DNA of 64,000 nt from [Clostridium] saccharolyticum WM1. GTDB taxonomy: Bacteria > Bacillota > Clostridia > Lachnospirales > Lachnospiraceae. Below are positions 1 through 9,061 of this stretch, piece by piece. Location of the stretch: the NCBI RefSeq assembly GCF_000144625.1, contig NC_014376.1:2170001-2234000 (forward strand), given 5' to 3'. Within the stretch, counting starts at the first letter, position 1; each line of letters opens with the position of its first letter. Position numbers and translations under genes: made by a program. The notes under the pieces were generated by a model. That model searched no databases, was not told the DNA's origin, and saw only the letters and a list, made by a program, of their open reading frames with translations.

Positions 1-1239
1 GCCCCAGTAGTAGGGAACTCTTCCCACGGAGGACAGTGCATAATGGATCAGTTTTTTCCGGTCTTCGGAAAGACCTTCCGGAAGGCGGTTCATATACCGG
101 TCGATTTCTTCGTAGGAAAGAGGATTCGTAATAAATGAAGGGGAAAGAGTCAGGCCGTAACACTCTGCCCAGTCCTGCTTCGCCAGTTCTGAAGCAAAGG
201 TTTTATTTTCTTCCGTCCAGCCCTGCCAGCTGCCTTCAGATATTGTCTCATTTCCAACGGCATCAAGGGCAAATAAACCCTTCATAGGGTCTGCCAGTCC
301 GGCAATCACTGCTTTCACATGAAGGTCTGCGTGTCCGGGACAGACAGAAGGCAAAGCGGCTTTCGTTTCAGCAGGAGATTCTGTTTCCAAAGGTTCAGAT
401 ATTGCCGCTGCTGCCTCTCTCAGCGCAATGCCAGGGCCAATTTCCTTTGAAGGCTCTGTTTCTTTCCCCTTTTCGGTATCACCAGCCGTATCTGCATTGT
501 CTGAAGCGGTCTCCGGACCGGCAGAGGATTCCGGATTACACTCCATTCCTGCCTGGGCAGGTGTGGCTGCCTGTTCTGGCTGTGTGGCCTCTGGTTTCTC
601 TTCCAGAGAACCGCCGCAATCATAGACCTGACTGATGGAATACTGGAAGCTGTGGGAGCTTTCCCAAAGCTTCACCGCATATTGAATAAAAGCATCATAA
701 TCTCCTGGAGCGGTATAATAAAAATATGTATTAGCCATAGCCATAATATCCTGAATATTGGATTGAGGAGAAATCATTCTTCCCTTTTCATCATAAAAGG
801 CGATATCAATTTTATGAAAGGAAATCCCTTTCAATGAATCTGAAGGTATCCCAAGCTTTTTTGCTATCTGCTCAGGGCTCTCATTCGCCAGTTGGTATAT
901 GGATGCCAGCCACTCCGAATCCTTGCGGGAGAGAACCTCTGCTGCCTCTGCACCCAGGCTTTTTTCCTGGCTGTCACCCTCTCCATATAGAAAGGCTAGG
1001 TTGAATGCAGTAAGGGAAGGAATATAAGAAGCAGGTGCTTCTGCTGCCACTGGTACTGCTGCTTCCGTAGAATCTTCTATCATGGTTTTGGCCGGAAGTG
1101 GGAATTCTGCTTCCGGTAAAATCTTAAGTCTATCGTAAGGGGAAGAATAAGATTGGGAGCAGGTGCAAAGGCATGCACTCATAAGAGCTATAAATAAGGC
1201 GGCTGATAGCTGTACTCTGACCGTTTTTTTCACTTTCAT
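1..1239 (-). CDS. Secreted lipoprotein with NlpC/P60-like domain, C-terminus cut off
   Basis: An open frame of 413 codons runs off the left window edge. It starts at ATG 1237-1239 behind an AGGAACG ribosome-binding site. The N-terminus is a basic and hydrophobic signal peptide with Cys residues near positions 24-28 that could serve as a lipobox (MSA-C or LCT-C), so it is probably a lipoprotein. A central region rich in Glu, Ser, Pro and Ala looks like a disordered wall-spanning linker. The last visible residues, ALSSVGRVPYYWG, match the opening helix and strand of NlpC/P60 cysteine peptidases (usually VPYVWGG). The catalytic Cys and His would lie outside the window. The likely role is peptidoglycan peptide hydrolysis, but the catalytic residues cannot be checked here. 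Confidence 0.75.
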   Translation of the reverse strand, partial: MKVKKTVRVQLSAALFIALMSACLCTCSQSYSSPYDRLKILPEAEFPLPAKTMIEDSTEAAVPVAAEAPASYIPSLTAFNLAFLYGEGDSQEKSLGAEAAEVLSRKDSEWLASIYQLANESPEQIAKKLGIPSDSLKGISFHKIDIAFYDEKGRMISPQSNIQDIMAMANTYFYYTAPGDYDAFIQYAVKLWESSHSFQYSISQVYDCGGSLEEKPEATQPEQAATPAQAGMECNPESSAGPETASDNADTAGDTEKGKETEPSKEIGPGIALREAAAAISEPLETESPAETKAALPSVCPGHADLHVKAVIAGLADPMKGLFALDAVGNETISEGSWQGWTEENKTFASELAKQDWAECYGLTLSPSFITNPLSYEEIDRYMNRLPEGLSEDRKKLIHYALSSVGRVPYYWG

Positions 1240-1340
1240 GTTATCGTTCCTGTCATTTTTTCTAGATAAGAACTATAGCATAAACCGCAGTCAAAATACA
1301 GAGAAAAAGATTTAATAGTTTATTAAGATTGGTGAAAGAT

Positions 1341-2198
1341 TTAACAGATTGCGGCTGCATCAGAAAGGATCAGGGCGTCTATGGCAGCGGCAACTCCGTC
1401 TTCGTCGTTGCTTCTGGTGATAAGCCGCGCCCTGCGTTTTATCAAATCAGAAGCATTGCCCATGGCAATGGTATATCCTAAAGGAAGCTTAAGCATGGAA
1501 AGGTCATTCTCACTGTCTCCTATAGCAAGAATTTCTCTGGGAAGGATTCTGGCATCTAGTGCATATTCCATGAGAGCAGTCCCCTTTTGCGCCTTCAAAT
1601 GGGTCAGCTCTAAATTGGTAGGAGCCGAGGAAGCCACAGAGATTCCATCCTCTTGTTCCAGTGAAAAACGGATCTGCTTTAAGACTTCCGGGTTTTCATG
1701 GACAACAGACATTTTATAAATATCCCGTGAGGAACCTAGAAGTGCTTCTTCCGTGGCAAAATGAAACCGTGCCGCAATGGTCTCATAAGTATGCTCTTCG
1801 GAAATCATAGGCAGAAAAATCTTATCTTCAAAGCTTTTTCGGAATTCTTCCACACTTGACGTGGTATAGCTTCCATTATCTGTCATAAAATCATAAAGAA
1901 CGGAAAACGGTCTGCAGAGGCTGAGTATGCGTTTTACCTTATTTTTAAACAGAGGCTGTTTTAGCAGCGGTCTTCCGCTGCTGTCATAAACGGCAGCGCC
2001 GTTCATACAGATAACGTCACAGGAGATTCCGGCTTCCTTTAATGGCTGGGAAGCGTCTGCATAGCTTCTGCCTGTGCAGACTACAAAATGGATGTTTTTC
2101 CGCTTAAGAGCTTCAATGGCGGCAATGTTTCGGATGGAAATCTTTCCAAACCGGTTTAAAAGAGTTCCATCCATGTCAGATGCAACTAATCGTATCAT
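1341..2198 (-). CDS. Cof-type HAD-IIB family hydrolase
   Basis: A 285-aa cytosolic phosphatase of the Cof/YbhA-like HAD subfamily, usually acting on sugar phosphates or similar small phosphoesters. Motif I is SDMDGTLL (Asp8, Asp10) and the Mg-binding motif GDSENDLSML lies near residue 227, with a large type IIB cap between them. The longer frame starts at 2237, but the ATG at 2196-2198 is preceded by GAAAGGAAA at good spacing and gives the standard MIRLVASDMDGT start, so it is preferred. It lies downstream of the divergent glmS promoter and runs in the opposite direction. Substrate cannot be inferred. Confidence 0.92.
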   Translation of the reverse strand: MIRLVASDMDGTLLNRFGKISIRNIAAIEALKRKNIHFVVCTGRSYADASQPLKEAGISCDVICMNGAAVYDSSGRPLLKQPLFKNKVKRILSLCRPFSVLYDFMTDNGSYTTSSVEEFRKSFEDKIFLPMISEEHTYETIAARFHFATEEALLGSSRDIYKMSVVHENPEVLKQIRFSLEQEDGISVASSAPTNLELTHLKAQKGTALMEYALDARILPREILAIGDSENDLSMLKLPLGYTIAMGNASDLIKRRARLITRSNDEDGVAAAIDALILSDAAAIC

Positions 2199-2359
2199 AT
2201 TATTATTTTCCTTTCTTATCTGCAATTTCTTTTGCAATATCTTGTGGAATCATGACTTGTCATAGGATCCCTGTTCCTTTCTGCCTCTCTAGATTTATTT
2301 TAAAGAACTGATGTAAAATGAAAAAGTAGCTTTTCGTAAAATGATTGTAAATCATAGTA
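2199..2359. other. Divergent spacer with no recognised gene
   Basis: This stretch separates the Cof-type hydrolase from the glmS promoter. It contains a short palindrome ATGACTTGTCAT (about 2252-2263) and AT-rich DNA. No ORF with a ribosome-binding site and no convincing minus-strand promoter was found. Confidence 0.5.
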
Positions 2360-2388
2360 TTGACGCACAAACAATCAGAGGCTATAAT
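2360..2388 (+). promoter_or_regulatory. sigma-A promoter of glmS
   Basis: TTGACG (2360-2365), a 17-nt spacer and a perfect TATAAT (2383-2388). Transcription would begin near 2395, about 40 nt before the ribozyme cleavage site. Confidence 0.9.
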
Positions 2389-2424
2389 AAACTAGATTTA
2401 TGAGGGAGGCATAAATAATCATAG

Positions 2425-2625
2425 CAAAGCTAAGCGCCATGCACCTGATGATACGATCGTGAACATTTTTCCAGTGAAAAATGGTATCAAAGGTTAACGA
2501 GGTGAAGGGTTATCGAAGATTCGGCGGATGCCCTTCCATGCCCCTCCGGGCGTGTATCCTACGTGAAATATGCGGGTAACTGCAAAACAAACGCGTTGGA
2601 ACCGGAGACAATAAAGAATTTGAGA
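2425..2625 (+). ncRNA. glmS glucosamine-6-phosphate-activated ribozyme
   Basis: The segment 2479-2542 reproduces the conserved core of the glmS ribozyme, including AACGAGG, GGTTATCGAAGATTCGGCGG and the closing GATGCCCTTCC. The conserved 5' cleavage context AAGCGCC is at 2432-2438, placing self-cleavage between A2433 and G2434. An extended P1 helix pairs TGATAC with GTATCA, and the 3' part holds the P4 region. The gene directly downstream is glmS, as expected. In this class, glucosamine-6-phosphate acts as cofactor for cleavage and the shortened mRNA is degraded, giving feedback control. The 3' boundary is approximate. Confidence 0.95.
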
Positions 2626-2734
2626 TTAGAAAAAGCTGCCGCTTTTAAAATAGAGGCCAGACAGCTTACTTTTGATTGTTATTTTTAAATACAAGCGCAG
2701 TCATAAAATGAAAATGTAAGGAGATTACAAAATT

Positions 2735-4552
2735 ATGTGTGGAATTATTGGATATACAGGACCTTTGGACTCTAAAAAAATATTAATTGACGGATTGTCC
2801 CAGTTGGAATACCGGGGATACGACAGCGCAGGCATTGCCCTCTTTATGGAGAATTCCCATATTCGTCTGGTCAGACATATTGGGAAAGTATCAAATTTAA
2901 AGGAAGAATGTAAAAAAATCACTACAGTATCCCATTGCGGTCTTGGGCATACAAGATGGGCCACCCATGGAGGAGTGACAACCCAGAATACTCATCCCCA
3001 TCAGGCAGGACGGGTCACCCTGGTTCATAACGGCATAATAGAAAACTATCATCAACTGACTTTGGATTTTCATTTGGAAGGAAAACTTCGGTCCGAAACC
3101 GACAGCGAGGTTGCTGCCTGGGTTTTGGAAAGCATCTACCAGGGAGATCCTGTGGAGGCTATTTCAAAATTTACCTCCTATTTGAAAGGTTCTTATAGCT
3201 TTTGTGTGATGTTTGAAGATCATCCTGGTGAGATTTATGCCATCCGAAACGTCAGCCCTCTGGTAGTAGCCTATACCCGGTCGGGATCTTTCGTTGCATC
3301 AGATCTAACGGCCCTCATTCCTTATACCAGGCAGTATTTTGTGGTTCCAGAGGACCATATTGTGAAGCTCACCTCCTATAAGGTCCATCTTTATAACCTG
3401 AAACGGCAGGAAGAGGTTCCAGAGCTGATGGAAGTAAACTGGAACATGGATGCTGCCATGAAAAACGGATTTCCTCACTTTATGCTGAAGGAGATTCACG
3501 AACAGCCGGAAGCTCTTAAAAACACCATATTGCCCCGCCTGGTAAAAGGACTTCCGGACTTTGGAGATGACGGCATACCGGACACTGTGTTAAAGCAGTG
3601 CAGACAGGTTCATATTGTAGCATGCGGGACTGCCATGCATGCAGGAATGGTAGCCAGAGCTCTTATGGAACCGTTATTGCGGATTCCAGTTATGGTTTCC
3701 ATTGCCTCCGAATTCCGCTATGAGGAACCCCTTATTGATGACAAGACCCTGGTGATCATTATATCCCAATCAGGAGAAACCATAGATACCCTGGCTGCTT
3801 TGCGGCTGGCAAAGGCCTTCGGCGCTTCCACTCTTTCTGTGGTCAATGTAAAGGGCTCCACCATAGCCAGGGAAAGCGATTATGTCTTTTATACCCATGC
3901 CGGCCCGGAAATTGCAGTTGCCAGCACCAAGGCATATTCTGTTCAGTTGGCTGCCCTTTATATGGTATGCTGCCGGATGGCCCTCGTCCGGGGGAATTAT
4001 AGCCATGAAGAAGCTGAGGATTTTATAAAAAAACTCCTTGATGCCATTCCAGCCATGGAAGCTATGATTGAAAAAAGGGATGAAGTAAAGGCTTTGGTGA
4101 CCCATTTGATAAATAAGCCGGATGCCTTTTTCATCGGACGTGGACTTGATTATGCATTTTCCCTGGAGGGGGCATTGAAATTAAAGGAGATTTCCTACAT
4201 CCATGCAGAAGCCTGTGCCGCCGGGGAATTAAAACACGGGACCATTGCTCTTATTACGGATCAGGTGCCCGTTATTGCCATAGCCACCCAGGAAAAGGTT
4301 TTTTCTAAAACCATTTCCAATATCCGGGAAGTGAAGGCAAGAGGCGGATTTGTTATTTTGCTGACAAAGGAACGAACAAAGGTAGAGCCTGGAATCGCTG
4401 ATGCTCAGGTCAGTATTCCGGAAATCGGGGATAAGTTTACAGTATTTCCCATAGCGGTTGTACTGCAGCTTATTGCATATTATGCGTCTGTGGGAAAGGA
4501 TCTGGATGTGGATCAGCCAAGGAATCTGGCTAAATCTGTTACCGTTGAGTAA
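2735..4552 (+). CDS. glmS: Glutamine-fructose-6-phosphate aminotransferase (isomerizing)
   Basis: A 605-aa cytosolic enzyme that converts fructose-6-phosphate and glutamine to glucosamine-6-phosphate, the first step to UDP-GlcNAc for peptidoglycan. The N-terminal glutaminase domain begins MCGIIGYTG, with Cys2 as the nucleophile after Met removal. Two SIS sugar-isomerase domains follow (TAMHAG, SQSGET and STKAYS motifs), and the C-terminus is the typical KSVTVE. Length is normal. The start follows TAAGGAGATTACAAAATT. It is controlled by its own promoter and the upstream ribozyme, and ends at a strong terminator. It is the only confident plus-strand gene in the window. Confidence 0.98.
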   Translation: MCGIIGYTGPLDSKKILIDGLSQLEYRGYDSAGIALFMENSHIRLVRHIGKVSNLKEECKKITTVSHCGLGHTRWATHGGVTTQNTHPHQAGRVTLVHNGIIENYHQLTLDFHLEGKLRSETDSEVAAWVLESIYQGDPVEAISKFTSYLKGSYSFCVMFEDHPGEIYAIRNVSPLVVAYTRSGSFVASDLTALIPYTRQYFVVPEDHIVKLTSYKVHLYNLKRQEEVPELMEVNWNMDAAMKNGFPHFMLKEIHEQPEALKNTILPRLVKGLPDFGDDGIPDTVLKQCRQVHIVACGTAMHAGMVARALMEPLLRIPVMVSIASEFRYEEPLIDDKTLVIIISQSGETIDTLAALRLAKAFGASTLSVVNVKGSTIARESDYVFYTHAGPEIAVASTKAYSVQLAALYMVCCRMALVRGNYSHEEAEDFIKKLLDAIPAMEAMIEKRDEVKALVTHLINKPDAFFIGRGLDYAFSLEGALKLKEISYIHAEACAAGELKHGTIALITDQVPVIAIATQEKVFSKTISNIREVKARGGFVILLTKERTKVEPGIADAQVSIPEIGDKFTVFPIAVVLQLIAYYASVGKDLDVDQPRNLAKSVTVE

Positions 4553-4560
4553 ATTCACAT

Positions 4561-4606
4561 AAAAAACAGGAGGTGCGGTCATGGCCGTTTTCCTCCTGTT
4601 TTTTAT
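4561..4606. terminator. Bidirectional terminator between glmS and yhfW
   Basis: Inverted repeat AAAAAACAGGAGG (4561-4573) and CCTCCTGTTTTTT (4592-4604). A-tract and T-tract flank the stem, so it can end both plus-strand glmS and the minus-strand yhf operon. Confidence 0.9.
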
Positions 4607-4624
4607 GGCTTAAACTTAAGAATA

Positions 4625-5839
4625 TCAATCTTTTAGAAATGGCAGAAAGGATTCTCCGTTTTCCGGAGCACCTGTGCCAAAATAATCACAGACAGTTGCT
4701 CCTATGTCGGATAAGGTATTTCTCTGACCCAGGCACTTTCCCTGAATTCCCTTTTTATAGACCAGAAGTGGGACACGTTCTCTGGTGTGCTTGCTGTGGC
4801 CGATATTGGGATCATTTCCGTGATCAGCCATAATGACCAGAATGTCCTGGGATGTGAGCTCCGGTAAAAGCCTGCTGACCCCCTGGTCCGCAATTTCCAG
4901 AATCCTTTTGTATGCGAAAGTGGACTGGGAATGTCCGGCCAGGTCAGTTTCCTGTACATTGGTACATAAAAAGCCATGATTCAAGGCTTTTGTTTCCTGG
5001 AGCGTAAGATCCATCACTTCCTGAGTTGGTACACAGGATATGCTCCGTCCTCCTTCGTTTGATACAATGTCTGCCACCTTTCCAATCAGGGTGCAGTCAA
5101 AACCTGCTTTTGTCAGAATCGTTGGGGCCTGGACCTTCTGGTCTACTCCATATCCTAAATGTCTGCACTGATAGCCCTGTTCGTAGGATTTTGATTTTGC
5201 AGACGCAATTCCGATGAAACGGTCCTGCTTTACTTCCTCTGCATTCCAAAGGTCTTCCATCGTATTGCCCGTTCCGCCAAACACGATCACCCGGCCTACC
5301 GTTACTACTTCCCTTACCTTTTTGGCGATGGCATATTCCTCTTCAAAGGAGATCAGATCCAAAGGAGCCGTAACGTTATAGCACATCCCTAAGTCTGCTT
5401 CCAGATTATCGGCTACGGTCACAAAGCGGTCTACCAGCAAATAACGCAGTCCCTGCCGTTGGATAAATTGTACCTGGTGTCCGTTTGCTTCCAGATGTTT
5501 CTTTACTGCTTCTGCTTTTTCCTGAAAGGGATGTACTTCCGGTTTTTTGGGGAGAGTTCCCATAATTTCCTGATGCCCCATAAATGTATCCGCTCCAAAA
5601 TGCATAAGTCCGCAGCTGCCGAAATTTGCTTCCGGGGAGAATTTCATGAAGTCACTTTCCTCTCCGTAGGCATTCATAAGTCCCAGCTTTTCCAGCGCCG
5701 GAAGCTTTAAATCGGGGTAGTCTTTTAAAATACTTCTAAGGGTGTTGGCATTTTCATCTCCCGGCCTTGCAAGGCGGGCATCTTCCATGGCTCCAATGCC
5801 GAACCCATCCAACACGATGACAATCAATCTTTTTTTCAA
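4625..5839 (-). CDS. yhfW: YhfW-like phosphopentomutase-family protein
   Basis: A 404-aa member of the alkaline phosphatase/phosphoglycerate mutase superfamily, related to phosphopentomutase (DeoB). Visible metal and active-site motifs are VLDGFGIGAM (Asp11), DTFMGHQE with the expected phosphorylated Thr85, DLAGHSQ, MADHGND and GHSKHTRER. Taken alone it could be called deoB, but there is no nucleoside catabolism gene nearby and it is the last gene of a yhf-type locus, so it is better read as YhfW, an uncharacterised mutase that probably moves or removes a phosphate on an unknown sugar-like substrate. It lies 25 nt after yhfX. Confidence 0.85.
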   Translation of the reverse strand: MKKRLIVIVLDGFGIGAMEDARLARPGDENANTLRSILKDYPDLKLPALEKLGLMNAYGEESDFMKFSPEANFGSCGLMHFGADTFMGHQEIMGTLPKKPEVHPFQEKAEAVKKHLEANGHQVQFIQRQGLRYLLVDRFVTVADNLEADLGMCYNVTAPLDLISFEEEYAIAKKVREVVTVGRVIVFGGTGNTMEDLWNAEEVKQDRFIGIASAKSKSYEQGYQCRHLGYGVDQKVQAPTILTKAGFDCTLIGKVADIVSNEGGRSISCVPTQEVMDLTLQETKALNHGFLCTNVQETDLAGHSQSTFAYKRILEIADQGVSRLLPELTSQDILVIMADHGNDPNIGHSKHTRERVPLLVYKKGIQGKCLGQRNTLSDIGATVCDYFGTGAPENGESFLPFLKD

Positions 5840-5864
5840 ATTTTGCCTCCTAAAAAATCAAGCA

Positions 5865-7028
5865 CTATGATTCCATCTTTTTCCCCATGCTGTCATATAT
5901 CCCTACAATCTGCGGCTTTTTCTTTTTCAAACCTTCCACCAATACGACATCCGACCGGGTAACAAACATCTGGTAACGAAAGGCCATGACCACAGTATCT
6001 CCTACCGCCCCTTCTTTTGTCAGGCCGAAATGGTAATCAATGCTTTCACTGGTAGGCGGAATAACACCCATTTTTGTATAATTGTCAAAGCTGGTTCCAA
6101 CCAGGGCAGATTTTACATGGGAACGCCTGTAGTAGCCGCCGCCGAAACAATAAGCCTGCCCCTTGAAATTGTGGGATATTTCACTTACATAAGTAACACA
6201 GGGGACTTCTGCCAGCATTTGGTCTGCGTGCAGGGGAGTGGTTCCGGTCAGACCATGGCCAGGCTCAGCGCAGTTTCCGCCCAGCTCCCTGATCTTGTTC
6301 AAGGTGTAGGTGCAGGAAGCTGAAGGTGTATTAATAATGGATAAAAGAAATCCCTGCTTCTTTAATATCTCCGCAGCCTGTTTCACAGTCTCCATATTTC
6401 CGGTCGGGACCAGATCATGGGAACCTTCATCATATAAGAAACAGGGGAAAGAAGTGACACCCACAATCCTTACACAGGGATACTGCGTTTTGATCCGATC
6501 TGACAGATCCTTGATTGCGTCCAGATGGAACCCCGCTGTCTGTCCGGAATAGACCGTATCCTGATCACTATAAACACGAAGAACAATCTCCTGCAATAAA
6601 CCAAGTTTTTTTGCCGCTTCATGGATCTGGCTGATCTTCTCTTCCGAGTATACGGTGATCATCCGGGGACGGTATGCCACCATTGCCTCTATCTGGGCGG
6701 CTGGAATCTGTACCAGATGTCCGGCGTTTGCGATTGGAATCCGGTGATCCATCATCACTTTGGCTTCCTTATAATCCACCACAACGGCTCCTTCATAGCC
6801 TAAGTCCACCAGCTTCCCTGCCAGATACGGATTTCTTCCTGCCTGCTTCAGCATAAAAAACAGCCGGATCTCTTTTTTCTTTGCTTCGTTTAACATAAAA
6901 AGTGCATTTTCCAGGAAAGTATCCACGTCGATCACATAAGAATCTGGTTGGATCTGACCGCTTTGATGAAGGTCAAAGGAGGCTTTGATCAGTTCCGGGT
7001 TTCGTTTTAAGGTCTGCTCTAAAAACAT
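5865..7028 (-). CDS. yhfX: YhfX-like PLP-dependent alanine-racemase-fold enzyme
   Basis: A 387-aa fold-type III PLP protein. The N-terminal barrel carries the candidate Schiff-base lysine in FFMLKQAGRNP (Lys61), followed by DYKEA, a glycine-rich phosphate-binding segment NCAEPGHGLTG and a Cys/Ser-rich segment NTPSASCTYT. The C-terminal part is a beta domain. Length equals that given for E. coli YhfX. The ATG follows the yhfS stop codon directly (TAA-ATG), so translation is probably coupled. The reaction is unknown; racemisation or decarboxylation of an amino-acid-like compound is the family expectation. Confidence 0.85.
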   Translation of the reverse strand: MFLEQTLKRNPELIKASFDLHQSGQIQPDSYVIDVDTFLENALFMLNEAKKKEIRLFFMLKQAGRNPYLAGKLVDLGYEGAVVVDYKEAKVMMDHRIPIANAGHLVQIPAAQIEAMVAYRPRMITVYSEEKISQIHEAAKKLGLLQEIVLRVYSDQDTVYSGQTAGFHLDAIKDLSDRIKTQYPCVRIVGVTSFPCFLYDEGSHDLVPTGNMETVKQAAEILKKQGFLLSIINTPSASCTYTLNKIRELGGNCAEPGHGLTGTTPLHADQMLAEVPCVTYVSEISHNFKGQAYCFGGGYYRRSHVKSALVGTSFDNYTKMGVIPPTSESIDYHFGLTKEGAVGDTVVMAFRYQMFVTRSDVVLVEGLKKKKPQIVGIYDSMGKKMES

Positions 7029-8123
7029 TTATATCACTCTTTCTATTGCGTCTTTTATAATGCGTAATATGGTATCCGCCCCGGAACGCATGGGATTGAT
7101 ACGGATCATTCGGCTTTCCAGTGCCGGATCCGCACTCCGGAAGGTACCGGATATCCGGTAAAACATGGGAACCAGCTCATATTTAGATTCTGCACCAACC
7201 GGATTTGGAGCCGCCCCCAGCTTTTCGGCTTCAATCAGTACCTTTTCTGCAATATTCTCATGAAACTCCACCAAAAGTACCTTTGATTGGGCATTGGCCA
7301 GAAATGCCTGCTTTACTTGAGGGATCTCACCCGCATTCAGCCGCTTGACACATTCTTCATTGACCTGGGCCTGGATGGCCAGAGCCACCGGCGCATAGAC
7401 CAGGCCATGGAGTACATCCAGGGCTTCATGGCCCTGAACCTGCATTCCCCCGGAATAACTTTCTTTCACAAGCTTATCAATATAGCGTGACTTTCCCACA
7501 ATCACACCGACGCCTTCCGGGCCTAACAGCTTAAATGAGGAAAAGCAGGAAAGATCAGCGCCGCACTGGATACCGATCCTGCTTACTTTCATGGCAGCAT
7601 AGTTGTCATCGGTCAATATGGGGATTTCGCTGCACTCCTTAATAACTCTTATCACCTGGGCCAGGTCGTAGCGGTCATCAGGTTTTTGTCTGGTGTATTG
7701 GATGAGCGCTCCCTTTATATCATTGTTTTCTTTCATCACCCGGCATATATCCCCCGGATCATTGTAATCAGCCTCTATTGCAGGAATGTTCAGCATTTCC
7801 AGAGATGAAGCAGTGGTGGTGTAAACGGGTGCCTTGTGCACCAGGATCTTTTCCCCAGGCCGTAACATGCTGTGAAGTCCCAAACGTATGGCACCGCTGC
7901 CGGCCCCTCGTACCAGAATACAGGACTCTCCGTCAAATAAATCTCCAATCACCTGCTCTGCTTTTTTTGTAGTTGTTGGCTTGTTAAGCCCTGGAACAAC
8001 TCCTAAATCTCCCCTGTTTAAAATTTCACGGCCGCTGAATTTTTTTGTGATACAATCAATCACTTTAAATTGCAGCCTGGCAGCCTCCTCCACGGAGATG
8101 CTGGATAAGGGATAAGTCTCCAT
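7029..8123 (-). CDS. yhfS: YhfS-like PLP-dependent aminotransferase-fold protein
   Basis: A 364-aa fold-type I PLP enzyme of the class V aminotransferase/cysteine desulfurase type. The cofactor-binding pattern includes RGAGSGAIR (about 72-80), the ring-contacting Asp in LTDDNYAAM (Asp172/173) and the Schiff-base lysine in CFSSFKLLGPEGVG (Lys198). It sits between php and yhfX with 13 nt and 0 nt gaps, inside one transcription unit. Family relatives act as aminotransferases, lyases or racemases on small amino compounds; the substrate is not known. Confidence 0.85.
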   Translation of the reverse strand: METYPLSSISVEEAARLQFKVIDCITKKFSGREILNRGDLGVVPGLNKPTTTKKAEQVIGDLFDGESCILVRGAGSGAIRLGLHSMLRPGEKILVHKAPVYTTTASSLEMLNIPAIEADYNDPGDICRVMKENNDIKGALIQYTRQKPDDRYDLAQVIRVIKECSEIPILTDDNYAAMKVSRIGIQCGADLSCFSSFKLLGPEGVGVIVGKSRYIDKLVKESYSGGMQVQGHEALDVLHGLVYAPVALAIQAQVNEECVKRLNAGEIPQVKQAFLANAQSKVLLVEFHENIAEKVLIEAEKLGAAPNPVGAESKYELVPMFYRISGTFRSADPALESRMIRINPMRSGADTILRIIKDAIERVI

Positions 8124-8136
8124 CTTCCATTCCTCC

Positions 8137-9006
8137 TTAGTTCAGTATCCGGTCCGGGTTATCAATCAGCAGCATATCAATTTGTTCCTCCGATAGTCCA
8201 TATTCCCGAAGCATGGGAAGAAAGGTCTCAAAAAGATAGGCATAACCCGGCCCTCCCCATTTTTTCAAATGGGATTTTCTTGTAATATCCATCGATAATA
8301 CCACCTGACCCAGAAATCCTTCTTTTGCGATTTGTTTTAATGTTTTTCCGCGGAACCGGTCAGGACAGTAATTATTTTTTCCCACCGTATCAAATCCAAT
8401 GTTAACCCCTTCCTTCAGAACCGAAAGAATGTAATCAGGATCCTGGGAAAGGTCCATATGACCGATGATAATCTTTTCTGGCTTTACCCCGGCTTTTATT
8501 AAATATTCTGCCTGCTCAAGAGCCAGGGTTCCCAGAGTGGTATGAGTGGTGACAAGGGCACCGGTTTGCACCGCTGCAAGAGCCATGGAATCAAACACCT
8601 TTTTTTCCATAGTTGTCATGAAACCCTTGCTGGTTCCAAACTCTCCGATAACCTTTGCCTTGATGCCGGAAGCTTCGATTCCTTCCGTCATCTCCTTCTC
8701 CACCAGTTTTGCCAGCTCCATGACAGACATGGAATACACAAAATCAGGAAGAAACGGCTCTTTATAAAAACCGGTGGCCGGAAGTATTTGGATTCCGGTA
8801 GCTTTTTCCATTCGGCTTACGTAGTCCGGATTCCTTCCCATCCCCATGTTGGTCACATCCAGAATGCGCCTTACCCCCAGCTGATACAAAGTACAAAGCT
8901 CCTCTTTTGTTTCCTCGAAGCAGTCCAGTCTGCAATCCGGGTCCTTTTTGACCCCCGATAAATCGATGGTAATGTGTTCATGCATCATGGTATAACCTTT
9001 TTTCAT
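8137..9006 (-). CDS. php: Phosphotriesterase homology protein
   Basis: A 289-aa amidohydrolase-superfamily TIM barrel of the phosphotriesterase-related family. The binuclear metal site can be read directly: HEH (His9, His11), bridging Glu122 in IGEFGTS, His155 in TTHTTLG, His183 in IGHMDLS and Asp240 in SMDITRKS. Glu replaces the carboxylated lysine of true phosphotriesterases, as is typical of Php-type proteins. Known relatives hydrolyse lactones or phosphorylated sugar lactones, so a lactonase role in the yhf pathway is plausible but not shown. Confidence 0.9.
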   Translation of the reverse strand: MKKGYTMMHEHITIDLSGVKKDPDCRLDCFEETKEELCTLYQLGVRRILDVTNMGMGRNPDYVSRMEKATGIQILPATGFYKEPFLPDFVYSMSVMELAKLVEKEMTEGIEASGIKAKVIGEFGTSKGFMTTMEKKVFDSMALAAVQTGALVTTHTTLGTLALEQAEYLIKAGVKPEKIIIGHMDLSQDPDYILSVLKEGVNIGFDTVGKNNYCPDRFRGKTLKQIAKEGFLGQVVLSMDITRKSHLKKWGGPGYAYLFETFLPMLREYGLSEEQIDMLLIDNPDRILN

Positions 9007-9061
9007 ATCTTGCCTCCGAACGAATCATTTGGTATGCCTGTATATTAAAAGCTTTTCTTTT

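Noticed and set aside
402..837. Small plus-strand ORFs in the first kilobase
   Set aside because: They are shadows of the truncated NlpC/P60-type lipoprotein on the minus strand, which is open through the whole region.
4625..5839. Annotation as a standard deoB for nucleoside catabolism
   Set aside because: No deoC, pdp or punA homologues are near, and the gene is embedded in a complete yhf-type locus; YhfW is the better reading.
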